Assembly: GCA_022410635.1 (NCBI GenBank)
Contig: JAJVDF010000161.1
Span: 947,007 to 1,011,006 of the forward strand
Origin: Tretioscincus oriximinensis
Lineage: Eukaryota; Chordata; Lepidosauria; Squamata; Gymnophthalmidae
Reading direction: 5' to 3'
Length of the DNA stretch: 64,000 bases
The notes under the pieces are model-generated. The model was not told where the DNA came from, did not search any database, and worked only from the letters and a program-made list of their open reading frames with translations. The position numbers and the translations under genes are program-made. Positions 44,260 through 56,236 of this stretch are shown in pieces (position 1 is the stretch's first letter; each line of letters starts with the position of its first letter).

Positions 44260-45150
44260 GAAAGTGGTCAAAATTCTATTGCCATTTTCCCTTCCTTCGT
44301 TGTTCCTTCCTTAATAAGTGAATAAAGCAGAAATAAAAGGTACTTCCAGGAGCCGCTGAGGTCTATGGATCTGTGAAGCAAATTTCAATCTAATGACGAT
44401 AGCAATCTGACAAACTTAATTTAAATAGATGCACTCTGTTGTATGAACCATTTGCTTAATTGTCATAGCTTTCAAATTATTAAGCCTAGTTATATTTTAC
44501 TAAGTAAAAGCAATGGAAGCACAAAGAACTGAATTTATTTAACTGACAGGACATTAAATGATATAGCTATTATCCTTCTCTGCACTGTAAATTACTGAAT
44601 TAAACCTTCAGTTGGCTTGGCAATTGTGGCAGACGAATATTACAACTGCACAATGGCGCAAACAATATCTGCCACAGAATCTTGATCTCTTTAATAACTC
44701 AAATCACAGTGAACAAAATGCTTGTGCAGTAGATTGGAAAGAATGGTTCATTATTATTTATTTGTCTTGACTAGGAACACAAAACTAATGACATTTCATT
44801 GAAAAGAATTCATGTCACAACTACTATACATCATAATGACACATCCCTCTAACTTGGTGAAAGATATTTGTCTCTGTAATTAGATGTCTGCTTCCGCAAT
44901 ACTTCTGTGTCTGAAGGACATGGCCAAGTTCACACCACAAAACAAATTACCTGCACAAAAGAGGACTTTATCTTTCATGCATCTTGCCCAGTAATATTGA
45001 AGCACCATATAGTCAAGGGGTTATAAATTGTAATATCATTGTGGACAGACATTTCTTTTCAGGTTTTGGGATTTTTTGCCTTTGTGAAGGATGCATTTAT
45101 TCTTGTCCGTAAAAGAGATGGGTCCTAAGTGGACATAACATAACTATAAC
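44260..45150. other. Apparently single-copy AT-rich intron; candidate conserved non-coding element
   Basis: No repeat signature. 44390-44710 contains several homeodomain-like words (TTAATTGTCATAG, AATTATTAAG, TTTAAATAG) and has a balanced, non-repetitive texture. A regulatory role is only a guess. Confidence 0.3.
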
Positions 45151-45214
45151 ACTCTATCTCACACCATGGTCCATCAATTGTCCCTGGGCACTCTGAAGCA
45201 GATCTATTTTTATT

Positions 45215-45330
45215 TTGGTGATTTGGTTATTTATATCACACCCTTCACCATTGGTTCCAGGGCGGGTAACAGAAATTCAAGAAATAATAAAAATAATTAA
45301 AAAAATAATAAAATGTTAAATTATATCCAG
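45215..45330 (-). mobile_element. LINE 3' end scrap (L2-like), reverse
   Basis: GGTTATTTATATCACACCC, then CAGGGCGGGTAACAGAAATT and ATAATAAAAATAATTAAAAA have the usual look of a reversed reptile L2 tail (stop, GCCGCCCTG and TATAAAT in reverse). 45150-45205 just before it resembles a reversed CR1 scrap. Confidence 0.45.
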
Positions 45331-45635
45331 GACCTCCCTCAAGCCCACCCACCTAGATCACTGCTTCCTTGTGTGAAAGATAGGAAGGATAAGTGGGGTT
45401 ATCGNATATGCTGGACAGGCATTTCAAAGAGTAGGCCAAAAGCAGGTCTAAAACTTTTAGAAGGAGATGAGGCACTTTGGAGTTGTAGTCCAAAGAAATT
45501 CCCCAAAAGATTCCCACCAAAATGTGCACAAGGGCATTAAAATGCAGACATGTCCTGCTAAGTATTGACATTGGGTTGTTCTAACGATGGGATTACAGTT
45601 GATAGCGGTTTGCACTGAACTGAGACATGTATTCA

Positions 45636-45760
45636 ATTTGTTTTATTTGTCTATTTATATCATTTGTCTCCCACCCTTCATGCAAAGATTTCAGGGCAAA
45701 TCACAAGACATAATACCAAGCAGTAAAACCTAAACAATAACAATAAAAACCTTTCTCTAC
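45636..45760 (-). mobile_element. LINE 3' end scrap (L2-like), reverse
   Basis: TTATTTGTCTATTTATATC, then CTCCCACCCTTCATGCAAAG and CAGGGCAAATCACAAGACAT, AATAACAATAAAAACC. It resembles the scrap at 45215 and reversed L2 3' ends in general. Confidence 0.45.
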
Positions 45761-46286
45761 CCTCCATGGGTTAATGAAATTCCTCAATCTTTGGTTCATG
45801 TTGGCTGCCTTAAGTGAGTCATTCTGTTCCAATTCCATTCCCTCTTGATGGGGCAATTTCAGTAAATATTCTGTATGGATTTTCAGAAAATGCTGCATGC
45901 ATGAATTATGTCTTATGTTCCTACGGAAAAGGAACTTCTGTTTGCTTCATTTTTAAAAACAAATATGGTGATCATGAATGAAACCTTCAAAAACTGCACC
46001 TTTTTAATCTTGTTGTTTCACACTCTGGTTTTGGCAGCTGAACAGCTTCTTAGGGTGACCAAAATAGAACTGCTTAATCTAGTCACTTCTATACTATTTA
46101 GTTTCTTTTGCAAGGTAACATGAAGCTCTTTATTGCTTTTGTAACACCTGAAGGTACATCTTGAACTGTGTCAAGAGGAACTATATGTTTTCTTCATCCC
46201 TATCTTTTTACTTTTGCCAGTCTGGTTGGATTCTAGTAGACATATACCTCATTTGATTCTTCTCTAAAATGGGTTAATTAAAGTAC

Positions 46287-46345
46287 TTCAGAGCTCTCTT
46301 AGCCCTACTTATTTCACAAGGTGTCTAGTGTGAAAAGCATAGACT
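46287..46345 (+). mobile_element. SINE fragment, second family
   Basis: TTCAGAGCTCTCTTAGCCC, then TTATTTCACAAGGTGTCTAG and TGAAAAGCATAG match the middle of the SINE at 8313-8536. Confidence 0.5.
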
Positions 46346-46696
46346 CAGGTCTTCTTCCCCTATGCTGTGTTATCCAAGACCAACAGTCAGCCAGGGTCAG
46401 AATAGAACTTGATCTCCAGCTTCGGGATGGGGGGGGGGGCAGGAGGGAGCAAGAAAAGGGAAATAAGAAATAAAAAGAAAATAGACAGAGTTTGCTCACT
46501 TTTTTCTTCCCCTGAAGAAGGCAGAGTTCTAATCTCTGACTTGTGCAGTAACTGGTCTGGAGAAGAAGAGAGCCCACCTCATAGGTAAAGAGGTCTGAGT
46601 TGTAATTGGTATGACTTGTTTAGTAGAAGAAAAGCCATTAAGTGTTCATTTAGTGAAATATATGATCTTGAAATCATATTGAAAACATGGCCTAAC

Positions 46697-46792
46697 CTAC
46701 AGGTACATCTGGTAGGCCTCTTTATGAGATAGAATGCTGGACTAGATGGACTCTAGACTGATCCAGTATGGCTCTTCTTATGTTCTTGTGTA
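46697..46792 (+). mobile_element. CR1-like LINE 3' tail, short
   Basis: CAGGTACATCTGGTAGGCC, GAATGCTGGACTAGATGGAC and TATGGCTCTTCTTATGTTC correspond to the last 95 bases of the TTATGTTCTTA-tail CR1. Confidence 0.78.
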
Positions 46793-46799
46793 CATGTGG

Positions 46800-47640
46800 A
46801 ACCAGAGCCTTTTTGTATGAACTATCACATAATAGGAACATTTGAACTGCAGCAATATGCAAAGTTTCTGAGAGTTGTAATTGGGGAAAATAGTGAATGA
46901 AGTTATCTTTGCTTCACTTTGTTTCCCTGATACAACTTTTCCCCTTGTTTCTTCCCCTCATAATATCATGTCCACTGAGATGTGGTTGCATTCATTTGCA
47001 GTTATTTTGAGTTTGTTATGCTACACTTTGCATCAGGGGCTCTAAATGGAACGTCCATTAAACCATTTGCCTGATCTCTACTTTTCAAATGAGAAAGCAG
47101 TTGTTCCAGAAACCAGGCCTGTGTGAAATCTCTAGGGCAATAGGCTGAGTGGAAATGTTTGTTTTTGCTTATAACTATCTTATAGCAAAATAGTTATTAG
47201 TCTTTATAGCCTACAGTGATTGGCAGTGTTAGTTCAGTTTTCAGAGAAGTATTTTCCCCACAGATATAGCAGGAGCTATTTAGAGGAGAATATGAAGACC
47301 TTTTACATAAGTGTTTCTGACTACATATAGTTCTGAAACTCCATGGAAATTCTTCACTTCCTTATACATATCGTTGATTTTGGACTAATCTTAGACACAT
47401 TTACACCATTTGGATGAGCACCAACTGCCCCTTATCCAAGAATGTTCAGCCACAGATGTAAAATTTAGCAATGCCCTAAGAAATGCAGTTCCATTCTATC
47501 TGCCCAAGCATTCACTGTGCAAGTAGTCAAGGATTCAAATTCTTAAGAGTTTAAAAAATGCTGGGCTTCCCCAGCATACTTGCTTCCCTGGTTCCAGTAC
47601 AGGGAAAGACTCTCAGCACCTTTATGCATTATTTCTTATT
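46800..47640. other. No feature recognised
   Basis: Intronic sequence between a CR1 scrap and a SINE, with no supported feature. Confidence 0.45.
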
Positions 47641-47642
47641 TT

Positions 47643-47875
47643 TAAGAAGAAGAAGAGTTGGTTTTTATACCTCGCTTTTCTCAACCCAAAGAGATTCAAA
47701 GCAGCTTACATAACGTTCTGTTCTTCTCTCCACAACAGATACCTTGTAAAGTAGGTGAGATTGAGAGAGCTCTGAAGAACTGACTAGCCCAAGGTCACCC
47801 ATCTGGCTTTTGTAGAGGAACGCAGAATCAAACCTGGTGATTTCGTACTCTAGCCACTACACCAGACTGGCTCTT
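47643..47875 (-). mobile_element. tRNA-derived SINE, reverse, nearly full length
   Basis: Read in reverse: AAGAGCCAGTCTGGTGTAG, TGGCTAGAGTACGAAATCAC (A box to B box), CAGATGGGTGACCTTGGGC, CAGTTCTTCAGAGCTCTCTC, CTACTTTACAAGGTATCTG, then TAAGCTGCTTTGAATCTC, GGTATAAAAACCAACTC and TTCTTCTTCTT. Its tail links this head type to the CTT-tailed SINEs. Confidence 0.85.
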
Positions 47876-48058
47876 GGAACAGGAATAGAAAGAGATTTCT
47901 GTTCATATGTGATTTCAGGATAACATCGGCCTTGCTAGGGTCTACTGACATTAGGCTTCTTGGACCCCTTGCTGGAATAGAATAATGTTGGAAAGGGTTC
48001 CTGTCTGATAACAGACAATCCATCCTCATTCAGACAGTGTCTTGTTATCCTCAGTCCA

Positions 48059-48098
48059 TTTATGCCTCTTTAGAATCTTTATGCCTCTTTAGAATCTT
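48059..48098. repeat. Tandem duplication, about 19-20 bp, two units
   Basis: TTTATGCCTCTTTAGAATC occurs twice in a row next to the 3' end of the reversed L2. Confidence 0.8.
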
Positions 48099-48099
48099 T

Positions 48100-49695
48100 A
48101 TTTATTTACATTTCTACACCGTCCCTACCTGAAGTTAAAAAATGTTAACATATTAAAAAACAGCAGTGTCTAAAAGTAGGGAAGATCAGTTTTCTCAGCA
48201 AAAGGCCAGGCCAAGGAAGTGCATCTTCAAGCATTTTCTGAATGCTCACAGAGATGATGACTGATACACCTCAAGGGAGAAACTAGTCTGGGGGCTGCCA
48301 CAGAGAAGGCCCTCTCCCAAGTTCCCAGCCTCTCTGCCACTGAGAGAGGTTGTATAGTTAGGCATGGGCAGGCCGATATGGGAGAAGGTATTTCTTTAGA
48401 TATTTGGGGCCAACTTATGTAAGGCTTTATAGGTTAGCTTGGGCTTGGTAGCAAATTGACAGCCAGTGCAACTCTTTCAAGACCAGCATGATGTGTGTCC
48501 AGCCAGTTGTTCTGGTCAGCAGTCTAGCGGCTGCATTTTGCTGCAGCTTCTGAACCATTTTTAAGGACAACCCCATATAGAGTGCATTACAATAGTAGAA
48601 TTTGGATGTTAACAGAGTATGGATTACTGCAGCCAGATCATCTGTGTTCAGTAGTGNCCGTAACTGGCAGACCAGGCGTAGTTAGAAGTAGGCACTCCTA
48701 GCCACCGCCTCCACCTGATATTCAAGTGTCGGTGAAGGATCCAGAAGTATCCCCAGGTTTTGCACCTGTCCCCTTATAGGGCACTTTAACCCTGTCCAGC
48801 ACAGGATGCCTTGCCAATTCATGGACTTGTAGCAAAATGACATACAGCACTTCCGTTTTGTTTGGATTCAGCTTCAATTTATTGCCCCCCAGCCAGCCCA
48901 TTACTGCCTTCAGGCATCCGTCAAGCACTTCAACTGCCTCTCCTGGTTCAGATGTATTGGAAAATGTGTATGGCAATGATGTGACTTGTAGTCTCACCTT
49001 CACTAAAATAGCAGAGTTCTCAGAAGCAAATGGTTCTTGTGTAGCACGGATGCAAATCAGCAGTCTTTAGAGCACTTGCAGTTTCTTGTTTAACAAACAG
49101 GCATTAGCTTTAATTGTTGTACACACAATAAAACATAGTCCAATAAAGAGAAAATAAAAAACCAACACAAGATAATTCTCTTGAGTGGTAACAGAAAGAC
49201 AGGCTGATAAATGTATGTCCAAACAAAACAACAGCCTTAGATTAGATATGCTTACATCAGCAAATATTCCTCAGCAAAGTTCCAAAAACTGTTCTGTACA
49301 AATGTATCTCTGAAGTAGTTGGCTCCGGAGAAAAACACATAACAAAAACAGCATACAAGAACAAGACAGCTTCTAGGAGTCCTTTTGCTTCTTCTGCCAA
49401 AACACCAAAAACAGCTGAGCAGCTTAACTTTCTGGTATAGCAGATATGCAGCATTCACTAATCTCAGTCTTTCTCTCCTCCACGCCTTCCTGACCCAAAG
49501 GTCTGACCCACCAAACTGCTTTGCTTAGCAAGTTAACTTATAGCTGTTAGCAGCCACTCCCAAAAAACTCAGCTGCCCAGCTAATTACTCCATTGAGTAT
49601 GCTCTACTTAGAGTCTACTCTCTAGCCAAACTCTCTAGTTAAAGATCTTTATTTCAACAAGATGGAACAGAGAGATAGAGCTGAGTGTCATCTGC
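48100..49695 (-). pseudogene. L2-type LINE, reverse transcriptase C-terminal part of ORF2, split by a 705-bp insertion
   Basis: The reverse strand encodes L2 reverse-transcriptase blocks. NKLKLNPNKTEVLYV lies in 48722-49003, then AAVIHTLLTSKFYYCNALYM, NAAARLLT and LKELHWLSICYQAQ between about 48400 and 48640, then the 3'UTR to about 48100. Stops and frameshifts make it dead. The ORF is broken at 48955 by an insertion and resumes at 49660 (GATGGAACAGAGAGATAGAG, GTGTCATCTGCATATTGAT, a typical L2 stretch) before ending near 49695. Retrotransposon remnant, not a host gene. Confidence 0.85.
48955..49659. mobile_element. Probable solo LTR (705 bp) in L2, 5-bp TSD AGATG
   Basis: L2 sequence is interrupted here and AGATG is present on both sides (48950-48954 and 49660-49664). 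The insert starts TATTGGAAAATG and ends TTTCAACA, compatible with LTR ends TGTTGG and CAACA after one G-to-A change. No ORF, no TIR longer than 6 bp and no poly(A) tail. The size and 5-bp duplication fit a solo LTR of a retrotransposon. The lineage and orientation are unknown. Confidence 0.65.
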
Positions 49696-49784
49696 ATATT
49701 GATCTAATAACAAAATTTCAGTAATACAAAACTACAGTATAAAACTATTTTATGGTATAAAAATATTAAAATATTAAAACGTAA

Positions 49785-50239
49785 GTCTATATTCAAAATA
49801 ATATCAAAAATATACATGCCCCACATCCAATTAATAATAAAATCCATGAGTCCACTAAAGCCACAAAAAACAATATCTGATATAAATTCCAACTCCTGAG
49901 TTTGTTTTAAATGCGGGTCTCCAGAAAGTCCAACCTTCCCAAAATTGTAGATTTTCAAAACTGGCCTCAGAGACTGTGGCTGAGATGGTTTTTGCAATTC
50001 TCCTGCTGACAGATTTTAACCCTCTGGGTCTTCTTCAAGTCTATATAAAATCAATAAAATGGCATTCCAGTTAGTATTTGTTCCATACATATAAAGTCTT
50101 TGGTCGAAACGCATCGGCGGGAGGAGAATTACAAAAACCATCTAAGCCACAGTGTCTAGGAGGCCAGTGGACTCATGGATTTTATTATTAATCAGATGTG
50201 TGGCACATATATTTTTATGATATTATTTTGAATATAGAC
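49785..50239. mobile_element. Fold-back element, 72-74 bp inverted arms
   Basis: The left arm 49785-49856 (GTCTATATTCAAAATAATAT ... AATCCATGAGTCCACT) is the inverse of 50166-50239 (AGTGGACTCATGGATT ... ATATTATTTTGAATATAGAC, with a few changes). Weaker inverted matches continue inward (GAGATGGTTTTTGCAATTCTC against the reverse of GAGAATTACAAAAACCATC). The interior has CTTCTTCAAGTCTATATAAA and GGTCGAAACGCATCGGCGGG. No coding capacity. Superfamily not assigned. Confidence 0.7.
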
Positions 50240-53200
50240 CCAGTTCATTCACCCAAGTCAGCTCCTTCACCCACGCTAAAAAGTACAGTTTCTCACCATT
50301 ACAGTTATTGGCCTTGTTGTTGTCAGACTGGACCCACTGGAGTATTGTTGAAATAAGTCCACTATACTGGCATTTGTGCCAAGATCTACAGGTATGTTGG
50401 ATTACAGAGCCACAATTTATCCTGTGGTGATTGATATGTGATCAAGAAGGGATCTTCTATAGTTTAAGCTAACATGCAGACTGNGGTCTCATGCTTGCAT
50501 TCAAATTTATGCTAAGAGAGTAAATGAAACACAGTAATGATGCAAACTGTCTAGGAAACATATGGGCATAGGTATTATCTTCAGCTGTGGGGGTTGCTGG
50601 CCTAGACTGGCAGCCTGAAGTGGATCCTACCAAAACACTATATGCATAGTTTTAAAAGTAATATCCCTAAACTCCTATATTTATGTAGAAAAGCTTTAAA
50701 TGCAATGGAAATGATTTTTTTAAGTTCATAAAAGTGATATGCATGTGTGAATGTGTGCAGAACATATTGTAATTACATAATCACATCTTCTGGTAATTTA
50801 TGATTATGAAACAACATGGGGTTTCTGTCCAATGCTGATATACCTCTATTACTGTTAATCTTTTATGGGGATAATTATTTTAAGGAAAATGTTGGTTTGT
50901 TCTGCTTAAACTCTTCTTTTAGTGATTAAGATAAAGAGCAGGAATGCATAAAATAAGACTTGATTGAAACAGCTAAAATAATTTTACACATGGGTTTAGA
51001 GAAGATGTCAGAAACAAAACTCATGGTATTATTTGGTGTTCTGACATTCAGCAAAGCGACTGATGTGTGACGAGTCCATTTTCCATTTGGAGTAAATGGA
51101 AAATGAGTCATGCCAATGCTGAATGACAACTGCTTTCACACCTATTTTTTCCTGTACTGAGAACAGGATCTGTGTTTTCTCAATTTGCAAGGAGGTGCTA
51201 GAAGATATATTATGTTCTGTTTATGTAAGAGACTCTTAATGCTACCGTTGCCTAGCCTATTTTTGGTCAAAAGTTACTTGTTTTTTTTCTATTGTCATCA
51301 TGTTAACAGTTCTGTTATCAATTAGATTGCTATTTAAAATTTAATTTGTAATTTTACTTTTAAACTTTATGGTCTGTTCTGCTGGAATGTTGTGTTTTCT
51401 TTACACAAAATAACTAAATTGGGAAAATGGCTTAGAAATGTTTATGGAATCATCTAAGTATTTAATATTTAAACTTTGAAGGGGCAGAATAGTTCATCCC
51501 ATTCAAGCAATGCATTCCAGGCCACATTTTTAAACTATTTCCCCTATATTCAATACACACACACAACATTCTGATTCCTGATAAAATTAAGAAATGAGAA
51601 AGGCTTTCTGATTTTATTTTATTTTTCAAACAGGAAAAAGAACAAAAACAGCCATGTTTGCCCTGCAAACACTGACATTTTACTGCCTGCTTCAGGCAAA
51701 TTCTGAATTGTAGCAGGAAGAGAGTACTACCTATGAACTGACTTAAATTAAAGACATTGAAATCCAAATAGATTTTATTTTTTCCTGTTCAAGACCCCAG
51801 CAGTTAATGAAGTGTTTTTTCTTTGTTTCCCTATCTTCTTTTTTAAGAAGATAACACAGTAACTATATGGATTGTTCATACTGAAATAATCAATCACAAC
51901 AGTGGACTACTAAATAAATAAGTTTCAGAAGCCTGTTTGTCTATAAGGCCAGGAAGATTAATATATGAGGGCTTGGGTACACTATAAGATTGCAACGTTA
52001 ACACTAAGAAGTACAAAGTAAATGAGGCAACAGTTTTCACCAGACTCTGTTGTCTCTATAAATTACTGCAGCCCAGATGTTACACTTTTTTTTTTTTTGT
52101 GCTCAAAATTAAATATTACATCACACACTCTACAACTCTCCCTTCTTCCTTTTGAACAGGCAGAGTATTAACTAAACAGAGCAAGACTAAACAGAATAGC
52201 TGATTAAAATGAAAGAAGAGATAAAGGCCTCTTCTACCCTTACCATAAAACAGGTCTGGTGGTTTTCCTTCTTTCCAAGATTCACTTGTAGTACCAAGAA
52301 GCACCTTTCCATGATTATGTTAACTGGTGCAATTGCTGACCAGGCACCATTTTTCTGTCCTCAATGGAGATATTATAATTGCTACTGAAAACAATGCTTC
52401 TGCACTTGAAAATGAACATAAGGAAATTTCCTTCATCTTGATGTAGTGTTGCAGTGAAAGACTCTCTCTGATGAGTGTTGTTTAGTTATTTGCCAATGCC
52501 CTCTTCCAGGATTAAATGTTGGACATTCAACCCATAATCCTCTTCTTTGCAGCTTGTTTTTTTGCTGCAGTTACAAATACCTGCATGTCAGAACTTTGTA
52601 ATAAACATTCTTAGTCCATTTCCTCATTACCTTTATTCTTTATTGAGCATAATTGGGCCATCCACATTTGAATCAATTTGGGTAGTACCCGTCCTGGTTG
52701 TCAGCCTTGAAAGCTGCCCCAAGCCTTCAGAACAAGCACCTAGAATTCAGTGATTCTAAGNGGGCATCACTCCTTAGAATACTACTCAAAATGATTCCAC
52801 ACAGATCCACCAGTACACTTCATTGACCATTTTTGGCACCCTGTCCCATACGTTCACTTCAACTAGAAGAAGCTGAGGGTTCACCTATCCCACACCAGGA
52901 TATAAAAGGAAGGCCCTGAAACTCCTTCCTAGATCACTGGTGCATGTGGAAAGGACATACATTTCAACAAATTAAATATATTTAAGGAAATTAGAACATT
53001 ATCATTGTCATACAGAAACAAGCCCTTTGCAAGCTTGTTTAGTACTTGGTTTCCTTGCTGTACCTAATATCAGGCATATTATCCCGTTTATATTTTGTAT
53101 AATAGTTTGCTTTTTATTTCAGAGAATTAGTTTTTTATTGTTAATATTTTATTTAAAGAATGAGACCAGGAAAGTTGCTAATCTTTGATACAGTTGTTTC

Positions 53201-54480
53201 TCATGCATATGTATTCTCTCTAACACTCTCAGTTTTATTATTTAGTTTCTTTGTTTCTCTTAAATAGCGAAAAGCCTCAGAGACATTAAAATATAAAAAC
53301 AAATAGATCTACCAAAAACACAAGTTATCAAACATAGCAAAAGATAGAAAACCAGTAATTACAACTCTAGATAGTTAAAATGTATGGGGCATAGGGACTA
53401 GTCTGCCAATGGAAGTCTCACTGTGAGCAGCTAGGCCTGATTAATACTTGGCTTTATTCTATTCCAGAAAGTTGTTAAGTGGTTTGCTGAACACATGCCA
53501 TTCAGGGCTAGGACAAATCTTGCAAGAGCCTGTGCTAGTGGGCAGTAAGTTGCTTAGATCACTTTGTGGAACAGAATAAGAGCAAATACAGAATAAAGGC
53601 AAGTACAAATCAGGCTCTAATTGCATTGATGGTTCTTCGTCAGCCCAGAACCACAATAATGTCACTCCCACCCCAAAAGAACAGGAGGCTTGTAGCTTTA
53701 ATGGGAAAAGAGAAATATTCATCAGATGTAGCTTCTAATGCCTTCAGCATCTGTTGAAGGGAAAAGAAGCTCGTGTCCCATTTCTTTTTGGTAATCCTAC
53801 ATCTTCTTAACTTAATTTATTTATTCTTATCCTGTTGTAATTAAGGTATCCCATGTTTTCCTTTGCCATGTTTCCAATCATAAATTATCACGCAATTTCC
53901 ATTTTTTTAGTCACTACAGTTTTGGCTGCAACATATGATGTAATGGATGGTCCTGATTAAATTACAATATGTATACTTTTTGCTTAAAGATCTTTCAATT
54001 TTCAAAAGACCTTAGCTTCATAGAGATATGAGGGATGAGATGTGAGATCCTTGGATATCCTGTGTTAGAAGAAAATCCTCTAGTGTTAGGATGCTTCCTC
54101 AATCATCATCTAGATTCTACATATATTCAGTATTCCAGTTCCTAACTTTTATATATTTAGGGGCCTTTCGTTTGTTTTAATCAATGCAATGAAATTGGAC
54201 CTGTAGCTTATTCATAGGAAAGAGGTGAAGCAGTAATTTGTTGATGAGCTTTGATGTTAGTAAATGGAATTTGTAATATAATATGGAGGAAAGCACTGTT
54301 TGAAAACATCAAAACCAAGAAAATAATTAAATGTAAGTTTTTTCCTTGGGCCTCACCAAGAAGTGCAGCATCCTTGGTTATAAATTTTAAACAAAACAAA
54401 GGCCTCCTCAAGACAAGCTGTTTAAATCTGGAACTCATTTTAAATATGAATAACCCAATCATGCTTCCCTCCCCACTTAC
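50240..54480. other. Long stretch without a recognisable gene or repeat
   Basis: About 4.2 kb of AT-rich intron. Only small features stand out: an ACACACACA run at 51557, a T12 run near 52088, and AATTAC/ATAATC-rich patches around 50770-50830. Small ORFs here have no domain signature. It may include conserved non-coding sequence. Confidence 0.4.
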
Positions 54481-54764
54481 CTTTAATATTCCAAGTTGTT
54501 GCCTATGACTGCACAAGACTACAGTATTCCCATTATATTGCCTTGTNTTCCCATCATGTTACTCCCAACATTCGTTGCAAGCACAGTTGCCTGGCACCAT
54601 TTTGCACCACAACAACAAACAGTCAATGAAATTTTACATCTAGCCTCAAAGTCTTGTGATATCTACCATTTGTCCGCTACAGAATGCCATTACAAAGGAT
54701 TTCCCCTAGGGGATTTACCAAGCAGCCCATTATGACGTCTGATTGGCTGGAAAAATTGAGAGCA

Positions 54765-54840
54765 ACAGGGACTTTTAGTGAATAGATTGCTGAAATTGCG
54801 TGAGCAGGTGATGTGGATTCTTCACTGTGTTATCATAATG
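54765..54840. repeat. Low-copy repeat, GATTGCTGAAA motif, copy 3
   Basis: GGGACTTTTAGTGAATAGATTG, then CTGAAATTGCGTGAGCAGG, resembles 36088-36125 and weakly 13786-13830. The upstream 54500-54760 may be the body of the same old transposon. Ends not resolved. Confidence 0.35.
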
Positions 54841-55061
54841 GCAAAAAAAAAAGGCAAGGGGGGGTAGAGAGATAGGTTTGACTTAATGACATTTAAAAAA
54901 ATCTTACTTGCATTTACCCAATTTTTGGGTAAATCATCCCATAATATCCCATAGTCATCCCATAATATTTCAATCTTTGTAAAAAATCCAGTCTTGTGGG
55001 TTGTATGGGATTTATTATTAGCCCATTCAACATTAGCTAGTATCTCTAGATTATATAATGT

Positions 55062-55205
55062 AGATTAAATACCTGCCATCCATATACCAATGCAGACCAA
55101 GGAAAGCCTTGGGTGGGTCTTCCCATAGTCTGCATCAGCATATGGATGGCAGTTCCCTGTCCTGAGGCATAATCCTGAATAAGGTCCAATCCAAGTAAGG
55201 CCATA
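55062..55205. mobile_element. Palindromic MITE, copy 3
   Basis: CTGCCATCCATATACCAATG, then CAGACC at 55072-55097, is inverted at 55119-55152 (GTCTGCATCAGCATATGG, ATGGCAG). The right end CCTGAGGCATAATCCTGAAT, AAGGTCC resembles the inverted end of 5412-5555. The left outer end is missing. Confidence 0.55.
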
Positions 55206-55649
55206 ATAAACTTTCTTAATTATGGATTTTTGTGAACTATACATATTTGGTCATGTTATAGAAAATTAAACATAGGTGTTGTAATTTATTTTAAAATTTA
55301 AAACACAGATTCTCTTTCTGGGATTTTGCTTTGATTGCTGTCAGTGAGTTTATGTACAAGTAAGATATGGGAAATGTGGAGGTAACAATCATCTATATAG
55401 TTTTGAAGCAGAGATACAAACAAGTGTCTTTCCTCACCTTCATTATGTAAATGAGCTCTACAAGTCTTCAAGAAATGGGGTGTTACTATCAATCAGACAT
55501 GAAATGTTTGCTGCTGAGTTGGGGAAAAGGAAATTGCTTGCAGACTATCTAAGAGTGGCTGAAGGCAATTTCCCAGAGCAAGATTTTGACATGAAGGAAG
55601 TACTTTAAAAAAACAACTTGGATTTAAAAGTTCTAGAATGGTGGCTGAG

Positions 55650-56056
55650 GCCAGGTGCACACCATGTCTTAAAAACCACTACAATGCTATAATCCAGAAT
55701 TCAGCAATTGTGTGTCCGTGCACACCAAACCTGTATATTCCGTGACCAATGTCCCAAATCCATAACATTGCTCATTAGTCTTGTCACAGTGTAGTCTGAG
55801 CATTTTTGTTTTACTTGCAACAGCCAATGGAAATGGTCCTGATTGTTTTATCATCTCATGTCTAATTTGTGCATANGCAAATGGTCACGAGAATACGGGG
55901 GTCCTCTGGAACGATGCCTGAATATCTGAGCAATAGTTTATTCTGGGAAAAATGACATTTACTGCGGGTCAACTACTAAAAAAGTCTTAGCACTTGTGCC
56001 CGGGACATCCTGACTGAGCAATGAATAGGGTAGAAAAACATAGTGTGCATGTAGCC
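55650..56056 (+). mobile_element. About 400-bp TIR element family, copy 3
   Basis: Left end GGCCAGGTGCACACCATGTC, right end (reverse of) ACATAGTGTGCATGTAGCC, so TGCACAC is inverted at both ends. Between them: TCAGCAATTGTGTGTCCGTG, GCAACAGCCAATGG, TCTAATTTGTGCAT, AATGGTCACGAGAATACGGG, GCCTGAATATCTGAGC, AATAGTTTATTCTGGG. It matches 42286-42643 throughout. Confidence 0.78.
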
Positions 56057-56236
56057 TGAATATTATTTTGAATATTTTTCAGGCTTATGATGGCTGGTGT
56101 TAAATATGAAGAAAATCTAAACAAACAGCAGTGGAAGAAAACATGTAGCTCTCTAATTGTTGGACCACATTTCCCACGATTCATAATGAGTGAATCATAA
56201 TGTATCCGAAGGGATCCCAATTTGAAGCTTTATATA

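Noticed and set aside
48722..49003. 93-residue reverse frame as a gene
   Set aside because: It contains the L2 reverse-transcriptase block LNPNKTEVL and runs into an L2 3' end.
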